From: Vigna angularis
Lineage: Eukaryota > Streptophyta > Magnoliopsida > Fabales > Fabaceae
Direction of reading: 5' to 3'
NCBI RefSeq assembly: GCF_016808095.1
Contig: NC_068975.1
Location: 5,633,501 to 5,697,500, forward strand
Length of the DNA: 64,000 bases
Under the pieces are notes generated by a model, which searched no databases, was not told the origin of the DNA, and saw only the letters and a list, made by a program, of their open reading frames with translations. Shown piece after piece: positions 12,801 through 24,800 of this stretch. Position 1 is the stretch's first letter. Each line of letters begins with the position of its first letter. The translations under genes were made by a program, and so were the position numbers.

Positions 12801-15800
12801 AGAGGTAGGGAAGTAGTTGACATGTAGCCAGACTAAGGATTTAGAACGGGTCCTGGCCAAGTTTGAGGATGTATTCAGGGAGCTCAAGGGTCTTCCTCCT
12901 ACCAGACATCTTGACCACAAGATACCTATTATGGAGGGAGTGGATTTGGTGAGTGTTAGACAATACCGATATCCTAATTTGATGAAGGAGATCGAAAAAT
13001 AGGTAGAGGAGATGTTGAAGACGGACATAATTTGGCCAAGCAATAGCCCGTATTCTAGCCCTATGATATTGGTGAAAAAGAGAGATGGAAGCTGGACTAG
13101 AGCCTTGAACCGAGACACTATACCGGATAAGTTTCCGATTCCAGTGATAGAAGAACGGTTGGACGAGTTGAGAGGGGCCAACTGATCTCGAAGGTGGACT
13201 TGAGAGCAGGCTACCACCAAATACGCATGGGAGAAGAGGATATCCAGAAAACGGCCTTCCAGACACATCAGGGCCACTACGAATTTTTGGTTATGCCATT
13301 CGGGCTTTCCAATGCCCCGACAACCTTCTAGTGCATGATGAACAACACCATGTTGAAGCTCTATTTGAGGACGTGTGTTCTTGTTTTTTTTATGACATCT
13401 TGGTCTACAGCAAGACCTGGGAAGAACACAAGGAACATATCAGGCAGGTGTTGGCTACTTTGAGTCAGCAGCGGTTGTTTGCTAACCGAAAGAAATGCAA
13501 TTTTGGGAAGACACATATCAGGTATTTGGGGCATATGATTTTGGAGCTTGGAGTACAGATGGCAGAGAGAAGGTGGCAGCAGTTTTAGATTGGTCATAAC
13601 CAAAAAATATTAAGACCTTAAGGGGTTTCTTAGGCCTTACGGGCTATTACAAAAGGTTCATCAAGGACTATGGCAAAATAGTCCGACCTTTGACCGATCT
13701 TCTGAAGAAAGGGAAATTTAGTTGGTCTTCCCAGGGCAGTGACACTATGAAGGCTTTGAAGGAAGCCATCAACTCAGCCCCTGTTTTATCCCTGCTAGAT
13801 TTCACCCAACAATTTCACATTGAGTGTGATGCCTTGGGCAGAGGAGTAGGTGTTGTTTTGACTCAGAACAAAAAGCCTATTGCCTACTTCAGCAAGGCTC
13901 TATCAGAAGTTTCCCTTACCGAGTCCATCTATGAGAAAGAACTCATGGCTTTAGTTCTTGCAATTCAGCACTGGAGGCCCTATCTCCTCGGTCAGAAGTT
14001 TATGGTCACATTGACCAAAGGAGCCTCAAATATTTGCTGGAACAGAGGATCACTACCCAAAATCAACATAATTGGTTGGCCAAACTACTGGGTTATGACT
14101 TTGAGATTATTTACTGCACTGTAGTGTCTAATAGGGTGGCAAATGCCCTATCTAGAAAAGGGGAGGAAAAGGAGGAGAGTGATATTGAGATGAGGGTGAT
14201 ATGGACAAGGTCCTAAAGAAAATTATGGAGGAGGTGAGGACAGACCCCAACTCACACCTAGCCTATACCTTGGAGCACGATAGACTTCATTATAAGGGAT
14301 GTTTGATGCTATCAGCTTAGTCGGCATGGATTCCCAGGTTGTTGACAAAGTTCCATGCCACTCCTATCGGGGGACACTCGTGCCGGACATACAGGAAGGT
14401 CGCCTAGTCACTGTACTGGATTGGAATGAGGAAGTCGGTGACTGACTTTGTGGCTAGTTGTTTGGTTTGCCAGCAGCACAAATACTTGGCAGCATCTCCT
14501 CAGGGCTTGATACAACCCCTACCAATCCCTCAAGCCATTTGGGAGGAAGTGAGTATGGATTTTATTGTCAAGCTACCCAAATCTCAGGGATACAATTCAG
14601 TGTTATTTGTGGTTGACAGGCTGAGCAAATATGGGCACTTCATATCCATCAAGTACCATTACACAACCAAAATTATAGCTGAAGTTTTTGTCAAAGAAGT
14701 GGTCAAGCTACATGGGGTACCCATATCTATCATGAGTGACTGAGATCCCTTATTTCTAAGCTTCATTTGGAAGGAAATGTTTAACCTACAGGGCACGCAA
14801 CTCCACATGAGCACAGCCTATCATCCAGAGACAAATGCGCAAACTGAGGTGTTAAATAGGGTGTTGGAATCATATTTGAGATGTTTCTGCTCAAAACAAC
14901 CAAAGAGTTGGTGTTTAGTTCTGCCTTGGGCTGAGTACTGGTATAACACCAGTTATCAGGGATCGGCTAAATGTACTTCGTTTGAAGTGGTGTATGGGAG
15001 GCCTCCACCAGCTCTTACACACTTCGGGGAGAAACAACAGTAGAAGTAGTGGCACACAAGCTGCAGACGAGGGATGAGGCATTGAAGCAGCTCAGATATC
15101 ATCTCGCGAGGGCACAGGACCAGATGTCAAAATATGCCAATCGAAAAGGGAAACCAGCGACGATCAAAGTGGAAGACTGTGTTTATTTGAAGATTGGGCC
15201 TCATAGGCAAACGTCCATGCCTACAAGATTACATCTGAACCTCTCCGCAAGATATTTTGGGTCGTTTAAGGTGGTGAAACAGGTGGGGGATCAATGGCCT
15301 TCAAACTTCAACTTCCGGACACAGCTAGGATACATCCTGTGTTCCATGTATCCTAGTTAAAACTAGCAGTGGGTACCCAGCAAGTTGGGAAGGATCTACT
15401 AGAAGAGTTACAGGGAGAAGGGCCAACATTTTGGCCACTTAAAGTGTTGAACAGAAGACAACAACAACAAAAGGAAGGGTTGGTGCCACAGGTGTTGATT
15501 TTGTGGCAAGAAGGAGGAGAGGAGGGGGCAACATGGGAAGATGTCTTTACCATGCAAGAGCAATTTCCAGACTTCAACCTTGAGGACAAGGTTGGACAAG
15601 AGGCGACGGGTAATGGTAGGATACTAAGAGTTTATGAGAGGAGGAAAGAGAAATAATAAAGTTGTTAGGTGGTTAGGAGAATACTGATATGATTGTAACT
15701 GTTAGCATTAGTTAGTTAGTGGGAGGGGAGCCTATATATGAGGCTGAGGAGCTCTTGTAAAGTTTAGTTTTGTTAATTCTTTTGTATAGACAGGACATCT

Positions 15801-18800
15801 ATATCCTCTAGAGGAGGAGTGCTCCCTTGGAGGCTTGTGTGTACATTGTTTGTTCATTATAGAAGAAATATTCAGACTTCTTTTTCTTTTCTGTGTTAGT
15901 GTGTGTGTTGTGAGAGAAGTTAGATAGATTTCTTGACCAAAGAAACCTATCAGCAAGTCCTAAAAATAGATGTTAAGAAGTGGACTTTAAGCTTAACTCA
16001 ATCCCACAAAATTAGCTTGTAAGGTGAGGTTTGCACCTACTTATACTATCAATTGGCCTTATCTCTAGTCAATGTGGGACTTCCAACACACTTCCCTCAC
16101 GCCGAGATATAGACATCTCGAGTGGCCCGATAGCGGGTGGAACAATATGCCCAACAAACAACAAATATCACTAGGATAGGCTCTAATCAGGCTCTGATAC
16201 CATGTTAAATTTGTCTAGTTTCATTTTGATATCCTCTAATGGGTCCGCTTCCAAAAACATCTTGAGTACTTCGACAGCAGAATGGGCTTCAGCCATGAAG
16301 GACACCATATCACGGTCTGCCATTTTAAGAGATGTAAGCTTGTTTGCAGTGTCATAGAGACGTTGAATATCGTTGGCATAAATGCTTTGAGCTTTCTTCC
16401 AAAATGAGTGACAAGTTTTGAAAGCCCTAGGAGATATAAGAAGTTTTGGATCCATTGATTGCGATAACAGGGCACACAACTGGAAATCTGCTTGTTTCCA
16501 TTGATCAACTTTTTCAGTAGGCACATGGCTTCCATCTCGCTCAAGGTGGTCATAATGCCATTGGCCAAGGAACCACATTTCAACAACAGCAGACCATGAT
16601 AGATAATTTTTTCCATTTAGCTTTTCGGAGGTAATTGATGGACTTCCGGAGAAGGAAAGAGTACTACCAGACGCCATTTCTGAAGAAGACGAATCGTATC
16701 AGCGAGGAACAAGTAAACCCTAAGGGTTTAGATGGACGGAACTATGATAGTGGCTGGCGGCGTGCAGCGGTGGACAGTGGACGGTGGCGTGCAACAACAA
16801 ATTGTGGCACCGGATAGATGCTACGAGACAGAAACCAGAGCAGGATCAACCCGCTCTGATACTAACTTGAGAATTAAACTATAAAATAATTCTAGAGGGC
16901 TTAATTGATCCCTCTCATAATCTTCTATTTATAAGATAATACAAGATAAATAGGGTAACCCTAGACACAATATAATCATGATAAATAGGGTAACCCTAGA
17001 CACAATATAATCATGATAAATAGGGTAACCCTTGACACAATATAATTATGATAAATAGGGTAACCCTTGATACAATATAATGATAATGAAATAGGATAAA
17101 TATCGTAACAATAGATAATACAAGACCAACAACTTGGAGGAGAAGAAAACATAAATATGAGGTCAGAAATAAGTGGGTTTAAGCCTAACTTTACAAAACT
17201 GACTTACAAGGTGAGGTTTACACCCATTAGATAGTTTCTGATAGTCTAACATTGCCCGATAGCGGATGACACATGATAGGCCAAACAAACCTCATGAGGA
17301 TAAACCTAACAAAGTGGTTCTTTCTCAGCTTCCAGTTGTAACGGTACCAGATTTCTCCAAACCTTTTATGGTGGTGACAAATGCCTCTAGTAAAGGATGG
17401 ATGGGTTGTTTTTTTACAAGACGGTAGACACTTTGAATGAGTCTTGTGTGGGAGGACATATTGGGTATTTCTGAACCTTTTAAAGGATTTTTGGTGTTCT
17501 ATATTGGGAAGGGATGAGAAGAGATATTAAGGATTTTGTAATGTAGTGTGAAGTTTGCCAATGGAATAAGAGCAAAACTTTAGCCCTTACTGGATTACTG
17601 CAACCATTGCCAGTTCCTACATAGGTTTGGTCCGATATTTTCATGGCCTTTATTGGTGGATGTTGTAATTTGAAATAATATCTTTAGAATCTTCCTAATT
17701 AGAGGAAATAGATACATAATCTTTTATTTTATTTTATTTTCCTAGTTTTTCTAGTTTGCCTATTTCTCTTTTTATGAGAATTAGATTATTACAAATAGAG
17801 GGTATGAGAATGTATTTTTCATGATTGAGAATAATAAAATAAGTCTTATTTTCAACTTGATGTCAAAGCTCCTGATCTTGGGGCTCCGTTCCGCTGCAAC
17901 AGTCGCATTGCCGCCACTGTCCGACAATTGTTATTGTCGCTGTCGCCGGTTGGGGTCGTTTATTGGGCAGAAAGGTGCGGCCAACACCGGCGATCACAAC
18001 GCCGGAAGTCGCTCCGTGAGAGGAGCCGCCACGCGCCGCCATCGTCGCCGGCGCATGTAGCCCATGCGCCCACCTTTGGTAAGACCCACTCGCCAGACAA
18101 GGTCGCCTGAGCCTCCTGAGTCTATTCCTAGGGTCGGTGACAGTGGAAAATAAGACTGATTTATTATTCTCAATCATAAAAAATACATTTTGATACTCTC
18201 TATTTGTAATAATCTAATTCTCCTAAAGAGGGAAATAGGGAAACTAGGAAAGTAAAATAAAATAAAAGATTATATATCTATTTTCTCTAATTAGGAAAGT
18301 TCTAAAGATATTATCTCAAATTACAACACTTCCCCTCAAGCTGTATCATACAAGATTGTATGAACCATGCTTGAAATAGTCAAACTCAATTGTAGAGAAC
18401 GTCAATAAAACAAATTTGACAGCAATGGACGAGGATAAACTAGCACTATGAAACTTCAACTTGGACAGCAATGGACGAGGGTGAACTAGCACATTAAACT
18501 TCAACTTGGACAACAATGGACAAGTGAGATTTCCATAAAAAATGGATGATGACTTGCAGCAACAAACAACAAGAATAGATGAAGGGCCTCCTCCAGTAGC
18601 GAACAACAACAAACTGTAGGGACTTAACTACCCTAAACAGCAACAAACCTTCAAGGACTTAACTGCCCTAAATAGCAACAGACCTGCAGGGATTACACTA
18701 CCCTGTAGCGGCACTAAAAGGCTAACAGCCACAAACCTGTAGGGACTTTAACCATCCTGAACAAACCTTAAGGGACTTAACTGCCCTAACAACAACGAAC

Positions 18801-21800
18801 CTTTAGGGACTTAACTGCCCTGAACAGCAACAAACCTGCAGGAACTGAACTGTCTGCAGTGGCTAACAGCAACAAACCTATAGGGACTTAACCACCCTAC
18901 AGCGGCTGAAACAACAACAAACCTTCAAGAACTAACTACCCTGCAGCGGCTGAAACTTTTCTTCCCCTCACAACTGAACGGCATATGCACGTCAATGACA
19001 GAACGTGAAGGTGGAAGAACTGGTAAAAACTGATCCGTACTTGGGGACAAATCTGAAACCCCTAACATCGAACGAGCCAAATCAGCGGGCGGTCTCATAG
19101 AACAACTCTCAGTGAGCTGTTATAACAAAGTATTTGTAGAAACCAAAAAAACACCAAAGATTGGGACTTATGATGGCATCAAAAGGCCAAAGACAGGTTG
19201 AAGGTTCAAAGTTCTATGCTGGACTACTCCAAAAAGGTGATACTTAACACTGTATCACAAGAAGTACGGGTTAAACTCTAGCCCAAAAAGAAAGTTTCCT
19301 GCAGGGGCTGAAAAATATTTCCCCTCACGGCAAACAGCAAGAACGACGACGCCTCTGACCCATCTTTTTCCCAATCCAACTGTGTCTTCGTCTGCGTTGA
19401 CAACAACCCCTTTTCATTAGAGACTGTGACGACAGCGGTGGCGGCTGACTGCATCGGAGAGAACAACAAAGGGCAGTAGTTGCAAAGTGGAAACGTGAGG
19501 TGACACCCTCTCCTCCTCGCGGCTGAGATGGATCCTCGTCAACCCGTCGCGGAAGTGTGTTGCGAGGAAGATGAAGATTCTGTGAAGCAACAAAGATGGT
19601 AGCAATGGCAGCTATGGAGGGTCATAACAAAGAGGAGGAGGTATGGCGAGTCAACCGGAAGCGTCGCGATGTGATTCCGACACCGGGACAGCAGCGCATG
19701 ACAAACATGACACGAGATCTGACGGAGAGAAGAGGCGCGTGCGGAGGAGTCTGAGACGTCGACCACCAGCGTTAGGTCACGCTCGAAGAGACGATCCAGA
19801 TCTGGCGGACGCTGGCCGGCGGTGGACGGTGGCAGGCGGTGATCGATAGTGGAGATCGATTGGGTTGCGACTGGCGACGGCTGGTTCAGTGGAGGCAGTT
19901 GCCTTTCTAGGGTTCCCAGAAGACTTTAGGTCTCTTTGATTCTAGGTGCATATGAATGGAAGCCAATGAGAATGCCAACGTTTAGGCATTAGAGAAGGAC
20001 CCATTCTAATTTTACTAGGCAAAGTATGGAAGAACAACTTCTTTAGCTGTTATTAGAGGAAACCAACTTGCTGTTGGTCATGAAGATTCTAGGTGGCTCT
20101 TGTGAAAGACACTCAATTGATCTAAGGATCATAAGCATATACTTAGCTATGGAAACTGGAGTAGGACTGTCCATTGAAGTTACAAAGGTACTGGTTAAAA
20201 AAGAGATTTTTAGGTGTCGGCGGCTATGGTGGCCGGCCGCCGACGGACAACAAAGATAGCGGAAGTAGATAAACCCAAAGATGGGTAAATCATACTACCT
20301 CAGAACGGGAAGCCACCAATTCATCTAGTCCTTCACACACACCACCAAATCTTGATATGAAAGCTTATAAGGAGAAACTCGAACTCTTGGAAGCAATGGT
20401 TGAATCAATGAGTAAGCCCTCTGGATCATGTACTCTGTCCATAAAAGGTAAGATTTGTCTCAATACTGTTGGTCATGTGTCTCAAGGTATTTGGAACCTT
20501 GATTCGGGTGCAACTGATCATATGACACCTTTTAGTGGGTCTTTCGACTCAGAAAAAGCAATAAAGAACAACTTATTACAGTTGCGAATGGTCAGGGTAT
20601 ACCTATATGCAGCTCTGGGAATATAATTTTGGACTCATCTATTATATTAAAGGATGTTTTACATGTTCCTCAATTACCTAATAGTCTTATCTCTATGCAA
20701 AAACTCACAAAGGATTTAAATTGTTGAGTAACATTTTTTCCAACTTTTTGTGTTTTTCAGGACCTTGCCACGGGGAAGACGATTTTAACTTGTATGGAGC
20801 AAAGTGGGTTGTATTTTTTAGAGTTTGATGACCAAAGCAACACACAAATCATGAGTCAACAAGCTACATCTGAGACGTGGGCAAAATCCCAAATATTGTA
20901 CATCATCAAAGGCTTGGGCATCCTTCCTTTAGTCTTATCAAGTCCTTGTTTCCCCATTTGTTTACCAAGGAGTCTACAAGCTACATCTGAGACGTGGGCA
21001 AAATCCCAAATATTGTACATCATCAAAGGCTTGGGCATCCTTCCTTTAGTCTTATCAAGTCCTTGTTTCCCCATTTGTTTACCAAGGAGTCTGTTGAGTC
21101 TTTTAATTGTGATATTTGTCAATTGTCAAAACACCACCTTGCATCTTATCCTATTAGTAATAAAAAGAGTATTTCTCCATTTGATTTAATTCACTCTAAT
21201 GTTTAGGGTCCTGTCACAGATTCTATTTTCGGAGCCAAATGGTTTGTTACCTTTTATTGACGATTGTACTCGTTTCATGTGGACATACCTTATAAAAAAT
21301 AAATCTGAAGTTTTTCAATTTTTTGTTAATTTTTTCCGTCTTGTCCAAAATCAATTTGGAAAAAATATCTAAAGAATTAGGTCTGATAATGGTACTGAAT
21401 ATGTGAATCATGAATTTCTCAATTGTTTGTCTCATAATGGTATTGGTCATGAACTAACCTGTGTTAACACCCCTCAACAAAATGGGGTTGCTGAAAGAAA
21501 GAATCGTCATCTTCTTGAAGTAACTAGAGCTCTTCTTTTGCAAATGTTTGTTCCAAAAAATTACTGGGGAGAAGTTGTGTTAACTGCCACATATCTCATC
21601 AACAGGTTACCCACTCGTATCTTAAATGACATTAGTCCTATAGAGTCTCCAATGTCTTTTGTTCCTTCTTCTTCCCTAACAACGAGTCTACTTAGTCGAG
21701 TCTTTGGATGTGTTGTTTTTGTTCACTCTCATCATCCTCACCGTGGTAAATTAGATCTCAAAGCTCTTAAATGTGTCTTTATTGGGTATCCTTCTAATAA

Positions 21801-24800
21801 AAAAGGGTACAAATGTTATCATCCTCAGAGTCGTCGCATCTTTATCACCATGGATGTCACCTTTCATGAAACACATTCCTATTATGTCAGTCCACCACTT
21901 TAGGGGGAGAAAGCACTTGAAGTGGATGAACTCTCCTTCTTGTCATTATCATGTTTGTCTTTCAAGATGCCCAAGACCTGAGCAATAAAGCTACCATTGT
22001 CCACAGTGAGGAAGAAAAGGAAGAAGACAGAATTTTTGGGAAAAAATATGAAAGAGGAAAACAACCTACTTCGACTCTCGAGCAAGAAAAATTGTCTAAT
22101 CCGGAGGTGAGGATCCCTGAAGATATCAATGATAAGGAGGTAAGTATTACTGAGGATTTACCCATTGCATTGAGAAAGGAAAGAAGATCATGTGCTAAAT
22201 ATCCTATTTCTCAGTATGTTTGCACTAACAATCTCTCTGATAAGCACAGAAGTTTTATTGCTGCCATTGATGCCACAGAAATTCCTACCTCAATCCAGGA
22301 GGCCATGAAACTTGAACATTGGAATCAAGCCATGAAAGAAGAGATGAATGCTTTAGAAAGAAATTCAACTTGGGAGATTGTTGATAAGCCAAAAGACAAG
22401 AAGGCACTAGGGTGTAGATGGATATTCACAGTGAAACATAAGGCAGATGGGACAATAAAAAGATATAAAGCTAGATTGGTAGCAAAAGGATATACCCAAA
22501 CATATGGGATTGACTATGAGGAGACATTTGCCCTAGTGGCAAAGATGAATACAGTTCAAGTTATTCTCGCTTTGGCTGCCCATGTTGGAGGGGACTTACA
22601 CCAGCTGGATGTGAAGAATGCCTTTCTTCATGGAAATCTAGTTGAGGAAGTGTACAAGGAGATTCCCCTAGGTTTTGAAGTGAAAAATGAAAGAAACAAG
22701 GTATGCCTCGTGAAGAAAGCATTGTATGGTCTTAAGTAATCCCCTAGAGCATGGTTTGGAAGATTTACAAATGCAATGGTTTCCTTGGGATACAGACAAA
22801 GCCAAGGAGATCATACTCTATTCATAAAGCACTCTTCTACAGGTAAACTCACTCTATTGCTTGTCTATGTGGATGATATGATTATTGCAGGAGATGATGA
22901 AACAAAAATATTGGCATTAAAAGATAAATTGGCAGCTCAATTTGAAATGAAAGACCTAGGAAAACTCAAATATTTTCTTGGAATAGAGGTTGCCTACTCC
23001 AAGAACGGAATTTTCATCTCCCAAAGGAAATATGTACTTGATCTCTTCAAAGAAACAGGAAAGCTGGAATGTAGAACCTCAACAGTTCCTATAGAACAAA
23101 ATCACAGAATTGGAAGTGAAGAAAGTGCTCCTGTAGAAAAGGCCTAATCAGAGATTGGTTGGAAAATTGATTTATCTATCACACACAAGACCAGACATTG
23201 CTTATGCTGTGAGTGTAGTGAGCTAATTCGTGCATGATCCAAGAGAGAGACACATGCAAGCAGTTGACAAAATTCTCCAATACCTGAAGTCAAGTCCAGG
23301 AAAGGGGCTATTATTCAAAAGGGAAGACACATTGACTATGAAGATATATACTGATGCTGACTATGCAGGTTCTATTACTGATAGAAAATTTACTTATGGG
23401 TATTGTGTATTTCTTGGAGATAGTCTAGTAACATAGAGAAGCAAAAAGCAAGATAGAGTATCTCGTTCTAGTGCAGAAGCTGAATTTCGAGCCCTTGCTC
23501 AAGGAATGTATGGAGGACTCTGGATGAAAATCATTTTGGAGGATCTTAAAGTCAAAGTAGAGAACCCAATGCAACTACATTCTGACAATAAGTCTGCTAT
23601 GAGCATAGCCCATAATCCGGTACAGCACGACAGAACCAAACACATTGAAATTGACAGACATTTCATCAAATATAATCTTGACAGAGGCTTTGTGATTACA
23701 ACTCATATTCCTACAAAACTTCAAATAGCAGATATTTTTACAAAAGGGCTTGCTTCAGATAGATTTCAAGATCTTGTAGGCAAGTTGATGGAAGCATGCC
23801 TAGGGTTGGAACTCGCAGGTAGCAACTCCAAACAACAAGCAATGATGGTGCAGCGGAATGAATGAAGATGAGTGGTGTTTTGGTGTGTTTTTAATGGAAG
23901 GAGTGTGTGTAGAGTCCTCTCAGCTCAGAAGGCCTTCCTACTATGGAAGGAAGCTAGAAGAGAAAGTGAAGAGAAAGAGTGACTCAAGAGCATTTAGGGC
24001 AGGAAATAAATTCTGCAGCATTTCACTAAAGCTCAAAAGTGAAAATTACAAAGGAGAGACCCTCTTATTTATAGGTGAAGAGGGGCCTCACTTCTGGCCT
24101 AATTTCCCTCCAAAAATCAAATACAAGTTGAGCTTGGGCGCCAAGTTAGCTGGGACACGCTTCCCACTCCAAGCACACAAGGAAAGCATGTGAAATTCAA
24201 AAATCTGATACGTAGTGGCTGGGCCAGGCAGGTTTTTGGCTGGGCCATTTCAGAATCCGGAAGGCAATTTTCTTCATGTTTCCAATCCGGAAGCCAAGCT
24301 GCTAAATCCGAAATTCACCTCCTTTTCTCCCCTTTTTAGCTCCTTTGCTTTCCTTGGCTTCTCATGCTTCTTGGGTGGATAAACCATGGTCTCCAAGCTT
24401 TATTTAGACACTACAAAACAACATATGAACATATTTAAAAATAATCCTTCTAAGTCTTAGAGAAAGAAAATCAAGAAAGCCTTTAAAAGTCCTTCTTCAA
24501 CTTCCCTTTCTTAGCCTTAGCTTGAGTTGCTACTTCTTTGAATGACTTCCCTAGTTAGGTTTCCATCACAAGTTAGGAATGATTGATATTCATTTACCAA
24601 CTTGAGGGGGAATGTTGTAATTTGAGATAATATCTTTAGAATCTTCCTAATTAGAGGAAATAGATACATAATCTTTTATTTTATTTTATTTTCCTAGTTT
24701 CCCTATTTCTCTTTTTGTGAGAATTAAATTATTACAAATAGAGGGTATGAGAATGTATTTTTCATGATTGAGAATAATAAAATAAGTCTTATTTTCAACT

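Larger units (their letters stand above)
10770..15952 (+). mobile_element. Gypsy III: complete but decayed Ty3/gypsy retrotransposon
   Basis: The LTRs are 10770-11105 (336 bp) and 15614-15952 (339 bp), starting TGGTAGGATACTAA and ending AAAGAAACCTATCA. The flanks are GGAAG (10765-10769) and GCAAG (15953-15957), a 5-bp target duplication with one mismatch. Domains run gag, zinc knuckle, protease, RT, RNase H, integrase, which is the gypsy order. Numerous stops and frameshifts are present. It lies in sense orientation in intron B. The region after the 5' LTR (ATTGGTTCGACCTGCC) does not resemble the initiator-Met PBS, so its primer tRNA is uncertain. Confidence 0.9.
15971..17131 (-). mobile_element. 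Copia/TRIM chimera on the minus strand
   Basis: Read on the minus strand: a 264-bp LTR (17131 down to 16868, TGTTGG to TCTCA), a PBS-like TAGTATCAGAGC, a leader, a copia gag (16677-16183), then an abrupt change at 16202. There the TRIM PBS TGGTATCAGAGCC, TRIM interior and TRIM LTR (16088-15971) follow. The TRIM half is homologous to 1115-1375. No 5-bp duplication joins the outer ends (ACTTG at 17132, ATAGA at 15966), so part has been lost or the two halves met by recombination. Confidence 0.65.
17661..24800 (+). mobile_element. Copia II: Ty1/copia retrotransposon nested in gypsy IV
   Basis: The LTRs are 17661-17857 (197 bp) and 24613-24800 (188 bp). The target duplication is GTGGA at 17656-17660 and 24801-24805. 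The LTRs start TGTTG and end AACT (TG...CT termini). A PBS-like TGATGTCAAAGCTCC starts at 17858 and the polypurine tract CTTGAGGGGGAA ends at 24612. The gag half (18100-20300) is scrambled, with an inverted LTR of the same family and a minisatellite. Protease, integrase, RT and RNase H are recognisable but broken. A 783-bp solo LTR sits between RNase H and the polypurine tract. Confidence 0.92.

Noticed and set aside
16945..17084. Four 35-bp regularly spaced repeats resembling a CRISPR array
   Set aside because: The units are contiguous with no unique spacers and lie within a copia LTR of a plant genome.
17821..18177. GC-rich open frames on both strands at the start of copia II
   Set aside because: They fall in the PBS/leader region and the inverted LTR, differ in every frame and match no domain.
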